This document shows, piece after piece, positions 24,385-37,959 of a DNA stretch of 64,000 nt. Source of the stretch: Colletotrichum lupini (taxonomy: Eukaryota > Ascomycota > Sordariomycetes > Glomerellales > Glomerellaceae); assembly GCF_023278565.1 (NCBI RefSeq), contig NC_064672.1:5952001-6016000 (forward strand). The letters run 5' to 3'. Under the pieces are notes generated by a model. The model saw only the letters and a program-made list of their open reading frames with translations. It did no database searches and was not told the DNA's origin. The first letter of the stretch is position 1, and each line of letters begins with the position of its first letter. Made by a program: the position numbers and the translations under genes.

Positions 24385-26153
24385 TAGTTAAAAATGATTA
24401 ATTTAGGCCACGCTTAGAAAAACTTAATGCCCGAAGGTAGACGATAGACGGAACTTAGAGTGCGGCCCGGAGGCCTAAAATAAATAAAATAACCTTGCCC
24501 CGTAGGGTATACGTATATAGAAATAAGACCCGGGTTTGTACTTATTATTTAAACTCTTAGTTTATAAAGTACGCGATCGCTAAGAGTATAGCGTCGTTAA
24601 AAAGGAGGGTTAATATACGCGTTAAGAAACGTATTTTATACGTTTTAAAATTTACGAAGCTAAGAGTAGCGGGGGTAGCGGGGGGCGCGGGAGCCAGAAC
24701 GACCGTTAAGTTAACGACTTAGGGTATAAAAGCGAGCGGCGCAATAAGAAGTTAATTATAAACGATTACGATAGGCATAAGAGAGGACCGGGGGCGCGCG
24801 TTAAAAAAGTCCTCTATATAAAAGCTAATATAATTCTTATATATCCTCCGGTTATTATATATCTAGCGGACGATATTATAGAGCTTAGTAATATCCTATT
24901 AAAACTATAGTTAGAAATGCGCTTCTTAATAATAGAAAAGGATAATATACTTATAAGAGAGGGAGCGCTACTTATAATAGCCTCGGTAAGGGCCTAGGCT
25001 ATTAGCCGTAAAACGACCGGTATATCGATATACCCTTTAGCCAAACGGCCGTTAAAATAGTGCGCATACCGGCTACTACTTTTTATAAAATAACGACTAC
25101 TATTCTTAGTATCGGTATACCGGAGGGCTATTTTAAAATAGGGTAAGTACTAGATCTCCCGTTCCTCGGGAGCCTCTCTTTTGAGCTTTTTAGGGACTAA
25201 GTATACGTTAAATAGGCCTAGAATAGTAAAGAGAACTATACTTACCGCGGGGGGTACCTTAGCCTCTCGGCGTTCTTTTCTACTTCTTACTACCCTTTTT
25301 AGAAGAGCTAGCCTTACGTTTTTTAAACCCTAGAATAATATTAAATATAAACTCCTAAGATAATAAGTATACGATATACCCTTCTTAGAGGGCTTATTAT
25401 CCGAACTAGTCTTATCCTTATTCTTAGACTCCGAGGGGGGGATAGGTAAAAGCCCGTTAGAGCTCTTATTATTACTATTTATTTTATTATTACCCTTATT
25501 ACGGCCGCTAAGGAGAGCCTCGAACTTAATAGAGTCCTCGGCGTCTCGATTAGTAGCCTCGATATCCTCTTAGCTAGGGAGGGAAAGCTCAGTAGCCGGG
25601 CCTTAGTAAGTGGGTAGGAGGTTGCGGGGGGGGGTAACGACCTAGAGGGGCTCGTTAGTATTATCGCCTATTTAAACTCTTAGTAAACTATATAATACGT
25701 ATATAAGAGGTATTATAAAAATTGCGCAAAACTTATTATTACTTCTAGATATATTAGATATTTATATTTAGAATAAAATTAATAAACGATTCGACGGCGT
25801 AGGCGCGCGCGCGTAGTAAACGGGGGTACTTATAGTAACTACGAGAGGTTAAAAAGAGGAAGAAAAATAATAGCTAAGTAACGCCACGAGAATTTAGATA
25901 TACGCAAGGCGGCTAAGTAGCCTTGCCCTTAGTAATTTATATATTAGAAGTAGTAAAATACGTACTATTCCGGGTTAGGATTCTATTTACTTTAGATAAA
26001 GGGATATATTTATAATAAACGCGGTTCAAAAGACGCGTATCCCTTGCGCTTAATTTTCCTTTATTTATATTCGACTAAATTAGGCCTTTATGAGGGTATT
26101 TAGAGATTCTATCTTAGGTATAATAGCTCCCTAGCGGTAGTAATTAGGGGGTG
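24385..26153 (-). pseudogene. Extra 3' region of element D with a candidate antisense ORF
   Basis: After RNase H a Copia element normally reaches its LTR within a few hundred bases; here 1.77 kb intervenes. On the minus strand a frame from about 25700 to 24680 is broken only by TAA/TAG. It reads as a hydrophilic segment (A-T-E-L-S-L-P-S, then D-I-E-A-T-N-R-D-A-E-D), an Asn/Ser/Lys-rich linker, basic stretches and a more hydrophobic end. The plus strand also carries a long frame interrupted only by TAA/TAG, but its translation is improbably Leu-rich over the linker. I do not recognise a family. It could be an additional retrotransposon protein in antisense orientation or captured DNA. Coding status is inference. 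Confidence 0.4.
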
Positions 26154-26330
26154 TGTTACGTAATAGGGATAGTAATCGTACTTTATAAAGTGCCCGTTAC
26201 GTGCTAAATTACGTGTCTATCTTAGATATCGTGTATATAAACCTTCTCCTTTTGTCTATTTCCACTTTGATAGTTAAGCCACTTTTACTACACTCCGTAT
26301 GCCCATTGCTGCGTGCCATAACTCGTGACA
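26154..26330 (+). repeat. 3' LTR of element D (177 bp)
   Basis: TGTTACGTAATAGGG to CTCGTGACA, followed by the CATAG duplication at 26331-26335. The last 60 bases keep CpA/TpG sites (CACTCC, TGCGTGCC) that are TA in the 5' LTR. Confidence 0.93.
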
Positions 26331-26335
26331 CATAG

Positions 26336-29300
26336 CAACCCCGGGTCTTCGAGAAGGGGTTCAGGTCCGATTGCACAAAGTTGTGCCATGGTTGGACCAT
26401 GCGCCGCACTAGTTCGTTGGTTTCTCCATCAGCACACCACGAATTAAGAATCCGAAAGCGAGATTCCCTGATAATGCGATCGCGAGCCTCTCAGCGATTG
26501 GACGACACTGATGGGCGCAGGGATCATACCCCCTTCAACATTAGACGGCCTGGAACCATTTGATGAACAGAGGCGGCACTGACATGTCAGGACACGGGGC
26601 ATTGCGTACTGATGGCTTGTTCTGGCGCAGAATTTTCCTCGCTTTCTCGTTCCAACTGTGGCTTACCAACGTGTCGGTGTCATTCCAGCCTGATTGCTGT
26701 CAGGAGGCCGAGCGCTTCTGTCAAAATATTAGACGACCAAGCTTGGGTTACTGGGAACTGCCTAGACCACCGGTGATTATTTCACTCCCTAAATCCGGGG
26801 GGATGGTAGCCTCGACATCTGAGTCCCTATGTCCGTATCGTCAAGGAGCACAGAGATAGACATCAATAACTTGAATCGTCGTGCTGAGCTAGTAGAGCCA
26901 CGTGTATGGCGGATTACGACTTGAGCGTGGAACACAAGCTAACAAGTGCTTAAATGCCCATGATGCCTCAAAATGGGACAGTCGCACGACCGCGTCGGGC
27001 TCTCTCCTTATTAGTATGTTGTGGCACATGGAAAGCGCCATCAGTCTTTGACCGTATTCGAAATAGTATGCATGTTTTCCCCAAAGAATTCACGCTGTTT
27101 GTCCCCTTAGTCTTCGGGATAGGTCATTCGGGCCCGGAGTTGCATAAGTCAACCGGAGCATGCATAAATCTCGCCGGAAGGTGGCGCTCCCGCCGGCCAG
27201 GCCCCTGCGGGGAAATCAACACTTTAAGATTGGCATTCCCATTCTCATCCCCGAAGTAAGACGCGGATCCTGCCGCAGCGCGGGCTCTTACAAGAGCCCG
27301 CTCTTTTGAATCCCGTTCTCTGTCCAAGGCAGAAGATGCAAAACGACAGCGAATGGAATTGAAGGGTTTGTACCTTATTTGTCTGTTATATGACCCCAGC
27401 CGTCGGAATTAGGGTTACAATCCGGCGAAGCTTCGATCCTGTGCCAGCTTGCCAGGAGGCACCTCACTGAGTAGGACTACAGAGGCCAAACCTGAATACG
27501 CGGACTGCCAGTGTTATACGAGGAAGCTGCTCTGAAACCAGTCAACCACACATTTGAACCCACGTCCCCGACAAATATCTGAGTCGGCGGCCTTTCACAG
27601 CGCTCCGTCTGGCGTATTTCCGTCTCAATTTCTCTCTTAAATCCGTACATCTTACTTGAGAAATCTATCGAAATGCAGCAAACCACTAATGTGCTTCTTG
27701 CAAGTGTTCTGCTTTCAAGGTGATGTAAGATAGTCGACTGCTGCGTATTGATTGGGGTTGAAAGGTGAGCAGCACTATCGTTCTCATTTCGGTTGTACGC
27801 GCGCATGTTGTTTTACACATAGACGATTTCATTTCCAGTGACAGAATCTACAGTTCGTCGCGCATCATTAAGTTACTAATTCAAGTTCAGATTCGGGGCC
27901 AAGTTCCGAGTCTGCTGTGCCCAAGTCGAACGCGATAGCCGTAGCCTTCGGTACGGAGCTGGAAGGAGACCGCTTCCTCCGCTTGCTCCTCTTAGCGGCG
28001 TCAAAGAAGTTTTTAAGGCGGGCCCTAATACCGGGCTGTCCACGGAGAATGTCGATCCTCGATTGAGCGTAGATCCTCCCAGTATCAAGCATAAATAAGC
28101 AAACTTTGTGGATATCCCAGCATCGCTTTCGTATACCTGAGCTGGCCACAGATTGCTTGGTGTGACTTCGTAGTTCGCATTCGCCCATTACTGAGAGTGG
28201 CCCCTAGTCGTTAAACACGGTCAAAAACTTCATATTCATCCCATGTAATCATTTCTTTCCCAATCTCCATCACCCATCCCCTGCTTATCTGTACAACGGG
28301 CTACTCCTTGGGACGCCCATTCCCGCGCGCTTACCTAAGACGGACTACTCCTTTCCACACCCAGCTGTCCTCGAATTCGATCTTCAAGAGTCTGAGGTTC
28401 TACCACAACGAATATTTGACTCCCACGCCAGAACCACGAAGGCTCAATGAAGGGGCAAAATGAGGTCATGATACATTCTTCCTCCTGGGCCACATCTCCT
28501 ACGGTCATAATGCGCGCATCGCCACAAGTACTCTCTTGACCGTCGAATCACCGGCTGCCTGCGTGGCCTTAATTGTTCTTTTTGCTGATCCTTTGACGCT
28601 GTCATTCCCGGCTTTCCTGAGCTGGAGTCAGGCCTGCATTGATATGTCGTAATCTGAACTCATCATCTTCCGCAGCCGCATTAGACTTTCCTTAATGAGC
28701 TTCAGGAACAATGTAGCTTATGCAAACAAGAGGTAATACTGCTAGTGCATCACTGATGACGACCAATCTGTTTCTCATCAATCGCAGTTAGTAACTACGG
28801 CTTGTCAAGCGCTCATCTGGGTGATCTAGAGTCTTGCTCGTTCTATCTATGGGAGGTGTTCTCGTAAAGTATCTTTTCCAAGACCCTGGGAAGCGCTCTA
28901 GCCTATAACGAATGAGTCTCTTTGGCAACTGTTTCTGAGATTGCTACCCAGACTTATAATGCCGACGTATGAAGATTAGGGCTTCGGCTGGTTGATCATC
29001 CTTCCGGAATAGATGGATGGAGGTCTTGATATAATACCAGCCGTCATGAGATTAAGCACAGGATTGACAACCTCGCCGCTCATGACTAGAGTGACGTTCG
29101 TCGATTGTAAAGACGCGCTGATAAAGACGAGTATGTCTGACGTCGTCGAAGTTCGGATCATAGACGTGATATCTTATGTAAACTTATACAACCTAGTAAT
29201 GACATTAAGTGAGTATGAAGCCCTGTGTCATTTCATGTCTGAAGCACTACATTCCCCATAAGAGTAGGACGTCATGAACTCAATTGAAAATGACCACAAA

Positions 29301-29668
29301 AAGGTTCAAGGGTTTATAACGTAACTTTTAACATAGCTTGTTAGAGATAGTGCGGTCTGCAGCAGCTCCCTGAGATGCGATAACTGAGCATAAGGTGGTT
29401 GAGTGAAATCATTGATGAATCTTACACAGAAGATAGGAAAGGAGACGAGACAAAGTTAGAAAGCACTACTATGAATTAGTCGAAAACTTCTATGACCCGA
29501 ATCAATCAAAAGTTTTTTAGTCGGTGATCATCAAATACCTGAAGGTTGAGTTAAAAGAACAAGTCCGAATTTATTATGCGAGTAAAGTCGATCGTGAATG
29601 CTGATGGAAGGAAATGCGAATGCATGGCTCAGGGTAGGATCGGCCTGTCAGGCCGGGCCGGGATAATC
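26336..29668. other. Unique, non-RIP region with no recognisable gene
   Basis: Base composition is balanced and CpA/TpG are present, so this is not repeat-derived in the RIP sense. Short open frames occur on both strands. The most protein-like is minus 28188-27868 (106 codons, ATG start, basic R-S-K-R-R-K-R-S stretch), but it has no family motif and overlaps other frames. I found no consistent exon chain, tRNA or rRNA. It may hold regulatory or decayed sequence. Confidence 0.4.
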
Positions 29669-29670
29669 TA

Positions 29671-29701
29671 CGGCAGACTACAAGAGGCACTCCGCTAAAA
29701 C
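29671..29701 (+). repeat. Left terminal inverted repeat of the 12.3-kb element
   Basis: Matches the reverse complement of 41966-41996 at 29 of 31 positions. The two differences are G-to-A and C-to-T, giving TpA, so RIP reached this end but not the right one. Confidence 0.88.
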
Positions 29702-30299
29702 CGTTCTTTCTAATAAACCTACGGCTACTATAAATTTTAAGTATTAATAGCGCAACTTTCTTATACGTATAAATAAATATTATAATAAATCCCGTATATT
29801 ATTATAAGGAATTACTTATGACTATAAGTAGTAGCGGTTACGTAAGGGCGGTTATATTACTTAATAAAAATAGGGTAGCTAGGGGGTATATCCTTCTTAC
29901 TAATTTCTATTATTAATTAATTTCCCTTTCCTCTTAACTAATTTAACATTTTTTAAATAAAGTAAGTAATTTACTTACGCCCCTATAGTTATTTATTAGC
30001 GACTATATTTCGCCTTATTATACTTTATACCCTTTTTTATTTTATTTTTATTATTATTACCTAATTATATACGTAATTATAAGTATAATATTTATAATTT
30101 ACTAATTAGAAATATTAATTAGGTATAATTAGGCAATTTTATACGCAATTACTAGTGTAATTTTTATTAATTAGTAATTATGCTTTTTCTTAGGCTAATA
30201 TACGCGTAATTATAAGTATAATTATATATATATACCTATTTATAATTTAATTCTTTTTATTTACTTTTTTCTTTAGTATTAACTATTTACGTATATATA

Positions 30300-31099
30300 C
30301 TAATAATTTTATATAGGATACTCCTTTTTTTAATAATTACGTACGCTATATAATATTTATAATAAGCGCTTAATATAACGTTCTAACCCGTATTAAGGGT
30401 ATATAGCTCCCGATAGTCCCTATATATTAACTTATATAGTACCTTAACGACCTTACGTTTTATAAAATAACCTCTTACTTCTTTATTAATACGTATATTT
30501 TTATATAATAGCTTTTTTATTATACAGATTCTTATATTATTTATAAGCTCTTTATTTTTTTTTTAAAGACTTTTTATTAAATCTATAACCTTAGTATTAT
30601 ATAGGTTAGTATATACTACCCTATACTATTTAATATTATTATATTAACTTATATAATCTAGCCCTAGCTTTAAATTAAGCTTAACCTTAAGATTATTAAG
30701 AATAGCCGTTATATACCCCTAAATATTATTATAACTCGTACTTAGGTTATTAATACTATTTAAATAACTATATATAGCGACACTAAGATTAGTACTAAGT
30801 CGTACGCCTATTATAAAGCTAGTAAAAGTATTTTCGTTAATTACGTTATTTTTATAAATAAGGGCTACTTTAGTTATAATTATATATTTATTATATATAA
30901 ATATACGCTCGTTACGCCTCCCGTTATTACTTATATATTACTTTATACTACTTTATATTTATTTATAGTTTACTAATAGTTCGTACTAGCTTATAATACG
31001 CTTATTAAAGTCGTTAAGCGTAGTTATAACTATAAGGGTTATAATAAAGTTTATATCGGCGCTCTATTTAAGTTTCTAAGTACTATCCTTATTATATAT
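30300..31099 (-). pseudogene. Possible distal part of the TIR element's own ORF
   Basis: The minus strand from about 30960 to 30330 reads as a mostly open, charged sequence whose only interruptions are TAA/TAG (for example a stretch around K-V-K-L-N-L-K-L-G-L-D-Y). It lies directly on the other side of the Gypsy insertion from the longer minus frame at 38505-41280, so the two may be halves of one protein. No domain recognised. Confidence 0.35.
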
Positions 31100-31640
31100 T
31101 ATTACGGCTAGCTAGTTATAATAAGAATATTAGCAGAAGTTAAGGCTACGAGTACTAAGTAAATAGTATTATAGTTATAAATAGCTTCTCTAAAACTATA
31201 TTTATAAGTCGTAAAGTAAGTAAGGCTTTAGTAATTAATCGTAGTTTTTATTAAAAAGAGTTCTTAATAAAAATAGCTAAAAGTAATTATAAGATTTAAT
31301 ACTAAGTTAATTATTAAAGAAGTTATAAAAAGTCTATCCTTAAGCCCAGCTTAAATTTATATTATATATAAATCCGCTTATAAATATATCCTTTATTAAT
31401 AATTACTCTTATTCGTTAGGTAATTACTTAGTAAATATTAATAAGCGATTACTTAGAGTAATTATAGTAATTACTTTATTATATAATTATTATTTCTTAT
31501 TTATATATAACTTATCTATAGTTTTTTTATTTTATAAAAGTTACCTTATATTCCCGTATTTATATATATATAATATACTATAGCTATTATAAGCTTATAG
31601 AGCGGGCCCTAGTCTTAGTTATATATATTAAGTCGTAATA
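31100..31640 (-). repeat. Gypsy LTR, left copy (3' LTR in element sense)
   Basis: 541 bp from TATTACGGC to GTCGTAATA, the RIP form of a TGTTACGRC...GYCGTAACA inverted border. Aligns over its length to 37960-38499 with almost only transitions. A G/C-rich island near the end (GCGGGCCCTAG) is kept in both. Confidence 0.9.
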
Positions 31641-32999
31641 TTAGGTCTTTTTTTTTAAAATCTTATCCTTATAAACCTATAAGTAAGTCGTTATAGCCTA
31701 GGTTAGGGCTCGTTAAGTAGTTTTTTTAAAAATACTAAAATATTCGCTAAATCTTTAATATATTACTAATTAAAGCTTATTTTTAAAATTAAAGAGCGAG
31801 GATTTAAGATTAAAATACTTTACTTATTTTATTATTCGTTAGGGTAAAAATATAAGATATTAAAAAGTAAATTAAGGTATTATAAGTATATATATTATAG
31901 TCGTTCTTATAATACGACTATTAGTACTATATACGATTATAAGTTTTTTTTATTTTTTATTGGTGTTTTTTATATTAATTATATTTATAATAAATTATTT
32001 TTTATTTAAAGCTAATAGGCTAGAACATAAAAAAGAGGTAGAAGAGCTTTTTTTTTAAAAACGAGTAAAGGCTTTACGTTATGTATAGGCTAAAATAAAT
32101 TAGTCTCTATCGAAGTTAGATCGTTTTTAAAAAGAAAAAAGGATAGTATTTAAAAGGGGAAAGGTAATTTTTAATTTTCTTAATATTATTAATGAGGATA
32201 AATTAATTACTACGTAAAAGGCGTAATTTAGTAATATTTTTAAAGTAATTAACTAGGATATTATAATAGCTAGGAGTTCTAGTTTTAATTTTAATTTTAG
32301 TATTTTAAAAGGGATTCTTAAGAGTTCTAGAGATTTATAATAAGTTCTTATATATTTTCTTTATATCTATAGTTTTTCTATTTAATTAGGAATTCCCGTG
32401 TTTTATTTCTAATTCTATAATTAATAATTTATTTAATTTCGTACTCTAGTTAGTTTAGTTTAATAATAATATAATCTTTTATATATAATCCTCTTAGTAT
32501 AAGTTTAAGTAGTAAGATATAAAAAACGAGATAGTATTATATTATATTTAATAGTTTTAATTCGTAATTAACTAATAAGACTTTTTTAATAATTTCAAAA
32601 GGTCTAAGTTTTTTATAATTTAATTTATTACTTAGTCGTTTCGTTTTAATATTATAGTAAAAGAGATAAATACTATTCCCCTTTTTTAAAAATAGTCCTT
32701 TAATCCTTAATCTATCTGCGTTCTTTTTTATATATTATTATATAAACTCGAGGTTTAGTAAGGTTTACCTATAAATCTCCTTAAGTTTACTTATATTTAC
32801 TATAGTTTTTATAGCTTATAGTCCTTATTATACTTCTTTATATACTATTAACTAGAATCCGTAATTAAAATAAAATAGAGATTTTTTTATATTTTTATTA
32901 ATTATACTATTATATACGAACTAGGCTATTAATCAAAATACTATTTAATTATCTTAGTTATAGTTTATATAATAACAAAAGTATATCTTAAGGATCTAA

Positions 33000-33500
33000 T
33001 TAATCCTTTTTATTTATTTATTAGTTTACGGATAAAATAATATTAATAGTTTATAGTTTATATTAAGTTATAAAATTAGGGATTTTTAAAACTTTAAAAT
33101 AAATAGCTTATTTTTATTAAAGATAATTTCTTTTAATAAACTATAGTTCGAAAGTATAACCTTAGTAAATACGTATAATAGGTCTTTTGTAATACTTAAT
33201 TCTTTATAGAAAATAAAGTATGCGAACTTAGTAAGTCGATCGACTATAACTAGGATACTATTATATTATACTTTAGTAAATAGTTCTTTAGATTTTAGTA
33301 GTTTAATAATAAAGTTTTATATAATTAATTATTATGTTTTTATTAGTAGTTATAATAGTTATAGCTCGTTATAAGGCTTATACGGGCTATTTTTATTTTT
33401 TTTATAAGTCGCGCAGTCCTTAATTACTTTTATAATTTTAATATATATAGTAGATTTATTATAATACTAGCAAATCCGTTTTTATATTTTAATAATTCCT
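33000..33500 (-). pseudogene. Gypsy integrase core remnant
   Basis: On the minus strand the D-R-L-T-K box lies near 33245-33230, followed by an A-Y-F-I-F-Y segment and later I-I-F-N-K-N-K-x-F (from I-I-S-D-R-D-K-x-F) and K-S-L near 33070. This spacing is that of the DDE core of Ty3/Gypsy integrases. Stops and Asp-to-Asn changes make it inactive. Confidence 0.8.
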
Positions 33501-34379
33501 TAGTAACTATGTACTAATATATTATAAATTTTTATAATAAGCTTAGGGGTTATTTTTTTAATCGGGCTAGTATTAATCTTTTTAGCTATTATAAAAAGTT
33601 TTATAATTAATACGAGGCTACCGTCCTTTTCTTATTTAAAAATAACTTATATCTTTTTAAAGACCGCAACTTCGTAATTAAGTCTTTTACTAAGAGCGTT
33701 TATTTTACTATTTTTCAAACCCTTTTAATAAATAATTCGGAAATTATATTTAAATAGGAATTCGCTCTATTTAACTTATTATTTATTTAGATTTTTATTT
33801 ATTATAAAGTTTGCAAAGTTCTTATAATTTATATAAATTATAACTTTATACTTAGTTCTAAATAACTATAATTTTTATCCTTAAAATACTTTAATAATTA
33901 CTATTAGTTCCTTATTATAAATTTACTAATTTAATTCTACTCTATAAAATATTTTAAAATAAAAATAATATAAATAAAGCTTTCCTTATTTATCTCGTTA
34001 TCCTAGGACCGCTCTTATAGCGAAGTCTAAGGTATTAATCTCGACTTTAAAAGGTTTTTAAAGGTCTAGGATTATAATAACTAATTTAAAAACGACTATA
34101 TTCTTAACTTTTATAAATACTTCTTTATACTTAGGATCCTAAATAAATAGGGTATCCTTTTATATTAAGTTATTAAGAGGTTTAATTATATTAATATAGT
34201 TCTTAAAGAATCGTTAATAAAAATTAACAAATCTTAAGAATCCTTATACGTCCTTAACGTTTTATAATATAAGCTAGTCCCTAACTACTTCTATTTTCAA
34301 TACTTATATATAGATTTATTTTAGTATAATAATATATCTAAAGAAGTTTACTTTTTATATATAGAACTCGTATTTAGAA

Positions 34380-34560
34380 GGTTTAGTATATAGCTTAGTA
34401 TTTTAAAGCTTTTAAAATACTATATAAATATACTTTTTATACGTCTTAAAGTTAAAAAAAAAGATAAAAATATTATTAATATAAATAATAATAAAGATAT
34501 CGACGTACTCCCGGAGTACGTAGTTAATTATTATTTAAAAAGTTACTAGAGTATTAATAA
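34380..34560 (-). pseudogene. Gypsy reverse transcriptase active-site remnant
   Basis: The minus strand reads E-Y-V-D-I-F then Y-I-N-N-I-F-I-F and K-x-Y-x-K-Y-I-x-x-V. In intact Gypsy RT this is Y-V-D-x-x-V-x-Y-x-D-D-I-L-I-F-S followed by H-x-x-H-V. Both catalytic Asp codons are AAT. Confidence 0.85.
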
Positions 34561-37500
34561 GTCTAAAGGGTATAACGAGGTATTTAAAGAGTCCTTTACG
34601 AGTTCGGAATACTATTTTCTACTTATCTCTTTTTTTAATTTAAATCTAGTTAAATACTTCCTTAAGATTTATAATAATAAACTAATTAGTTTTATAAAAT
34701 AGATCTCTAAGCTTAGTAATAAGTAGTAAGGGGTAACAATTCTTTTTTATAATTTCGTTAAGTTTTTTATAATTAATAATAAGTTTTAATTTTCTACCCT
34801 TTTTTAATATAAAGAATAAGGGGAATTCGGTAAGAGAATTTAATAGTTAAATATATCCTTTCTCAAGTTTCTTATTAATATATTTATTAAAGTACTCTTA
34901 TTTTTTTTAATTTATTAAGTATATTAAATAGAACTTAAGTTATATCCCTTTTTTAAGTTTAATTTTTATATCTTAACTATTATATTTTAATAATCCTATT
35001 TCTTTAGGTTTTATAAATAGTTTTATATATATCTAGTACTCCTCGGGTATAGTTTAAAGTCGTTATAATTTCTAATTATTAATACTAATTATAAACTTCT
35101 TAGAGCTTTTTACTATTTTAATAAAAACTATATATTATATTTATTCTCGTTCTTTAGGAATTCTTAAAAATCTATTTAAACCCTTTTTTTTTTAAGTCGT
35201 TTAATAATTAGATTTTCTTAAAAGATCTAGTTAATAATTTAATCTATTTATAAGTTATGCTTTTATAACTATAAAAGTCCTAGAATAACGTTAATATTTC
35301 CGATCTTTATAATATTATATTATAATTATTCTTATTAATTATTAATATATATTAAGAAGTATACGGTCTCTTAATTAATATATTTATAATTATAGTTAAC
35401 TTATTCTCTTTTTATTATTTATAATTAGTATAGTTTATTTTTATATACTTATAATAAGTTAAGTTTATTTATTATTCTTAGTAAGATATAGGTTTCTTAT
35501 ATATTACTATTAATAATAGTATTTAATCTTTATTTATAAATATCAAGGTTAATTCGTAAGTATACGTTATTACGTTATATAATTATATATAGGAACTTCT
35601 CTTTTATTTTTACTTCTTATTATTCTTTTATAATTAGCTTTTTTAGTTTTTTATTATTTATTTTTTTAGACGGGTTTTTTATTTATATTTCTTTTTATAC
35701 TCTCTCTAGGCCTTAGCCTTTTTAATATAGTAAATTTAGTATTAGTCGTATTTATAGTCTTTTCATTCTATATATTCGCTATTAAGGTACTTTATAAAAA
35801 GATTAGGGTCTAGACTAAATATAGCTCTATTACTATTATTAAAGCTTAGTAATATCTAGCTAAGTAGTTAATCCTCTACGTAGACATCCTTAATAATTTT
35901 ATTATTATATCTTTATAAATGAAAATAACTATTTTATTTAGATATAAAGTGCTAAAGGTATTTATTATTTAAGTATTTTACTTAAAATAATTCTTTATAA
36001 AAGGGGTCCTTAGGGTTAAATAAAGAGTAATTTTTATCTATATAGGGGGTTATTATAACCTTTTTACGTTCTCCGGTTTTATAAAACTAAATAACTTAGT
36101 TATTTTTAAAGAAGTAAATATATTTATACTATAGTTTATTATTATCCTTTTTAAAACTAGTATTATTAACGCTAAGTAGTACTTTATAATTAATTTTTAT
36201 TTAAGTATATTATTAGGTAACGTCGCAAGGTTCGTCCGAATTATAAAATAATTTTATTTTATTAAAATAAAAGAAACTAGTTCCTATTTCGATATCTTTT
36301 TTTTTAATTTTAAAATCGATTCTTTTTTTATTAATAATTCCGAAATTAAGAATCGTTTTTTTAAGTATTTCGATTTTATTTTTATATACGAGGTCCTTAA
36401 GCTATTCCTTAACTTTATAAATAAATTTCTTATTAATATTTACTCGTTATATTATATAAATAGACTTAGTTAGTATTTTATCTAAATTAAGTTTTTTTTA
36501 AAACTTAATAAGTTATTTTTAGTTTATTTTATTTCGTTATACTATATATACGAGGCTATTTATAATTTCTTTTATATCGGGTCCTCTTTTTTTAAGCTTA
36601 AGGAGCTACTCTTTTATATTAACTAGGAGTTTTTATTTAATTCGTCCTTCGAGGAGGTTAAGAGTATTCTTTATAACGGGGTCCGTTTTATCCTTCCTTT
36701 TTATATTTTTATAAATCTAAGAGAGTATAATAAGGTATTTAATATTATTCTTTTTAAAAATATAGGGTTAATAGGCAAGTATCTCTTTTTTCTTTATTAT
36801 TACTACTAGGGTTTTAATAAGTAGTAAGGTAAGTCGTTTATTATTTTTAAGTTATTTAAGGTACTATCCTATTTATTTTTTATTATCTTAGTAAGTAAGG
36901 TAGCTATTATTATAATAAGCTATTTATAAAAGTTATTTATAGGGAACTTTTTTATTTATAATATTAGTTCGCTTTTTTAAAATAGGTTAATATTAAATAC
37001 GCTTAGGTTATTAATAGTCTCTAGCTATATATCTTAGCTTATCGTAGTTATAATATCTAAGGTTCTTTTTCTATTGAGGTTATTCTTTTTTAATAATACT
37101 AAGGTCTATTAGTTTATTATAATACCTAGTTATAATAGTCGTTAGTCTATACTTACGTTTATTATTAGGCTTAGATCGGTTATTCTAGGCGTTTTATTTT
37201 TTGCGTTCGAGGCGTTATTCATAAAGTCGATTATTAATTTTAATTATTATATTAATATAATTATAGAGTTTATTAAGTCGGTCTTAATAAAAGAGGTTAT
37301 TCTTAACTTTTTTTTTTAAGCCGTAATAAAAGGCTGCTATAAGTACTTTATTACCCTAATTAAGCTTAGAGATAATCTATTTAAATTTAGATATATATTT
37401 ATTAACTAATCCTTTTTATATAAAAGTTATAAGCTTTTATTTAGTAATTCGTTCTTTATTAGGGTTACTAAAGGTTTTTTTAAGTCTTTCTTAAACTTAT

Positions 37501-37959
37501 TATAATTATCGAAGATCTTTTTAATATCTTTATTTTAGATATTACGTTCGTTCTTAAAATAGTCTTTTATAAAAGGTTTGAACTAGATAAAAGTATCCTT
37601 TTTAAAGAATAAAGCTATATAATAGATTTTATTACCTTTAGTAATAAAAGAGGTTTTATAATAATATAAATAGGCCTTAGTTTAAATAAGGAATCTTTAG
37701 AGAGTATTTAGGGACCCGTCGTAAGGTTCTAGTTTAGAGTACTTAGTTCTAAGTACTAAGGGAGGTTAAGGTACTATAAACTAAATATAAAACTACTTAT
37801 TCTTATTCTTAAGTTTAAATATTATATTAAATAGTTATTAAATAGTAAGTATAATTACCTTAATAAGCTATATTATACTATTATTATTAGTAATTAATAT
37901 ATTCGTACTATTTAGTTAGTCTTTTATAAAATAAACTTATTAAATAAGAATAATTAAAA

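Larger units (their letters stand above)
18752..26330 (+). mobile_element. Second Ty1/Copia element (element D), complete (7579 bp), RIP-inactivated
   Basis: 177-bp LTRs, CATAG duplication (18747-18751 and 26331-26335), plus orientation. Landmarks: a Cys/His-like gag motif at about 20090-20130; a protease with D-S-x-x-x-x-x-L-V-N-D at 20468-20500; the RT active site Y-V-D-N at 23393-23404 (from Y-V-D-D); RNase H at about 23998-24380 with T-E-A-K-L-L and a Y-D-N box. The RT/RNase H order shows it is Copia, but its LTRs and motifs are unlike copies A-C, so it is a different family. An unusual 1.77-kb tail separates RNase H from the 3' LTR. It lies 225 bp upstream of the MFS start codon. Confidence 0.93.

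Noticed and set aside
27868..28188. 106-codon minus-strand frame with an Arg/Lys cluster
   Set aside because: ATG-started but with no motif, no splice context and an overlapping alternative frame; mentioned in the region entry only.
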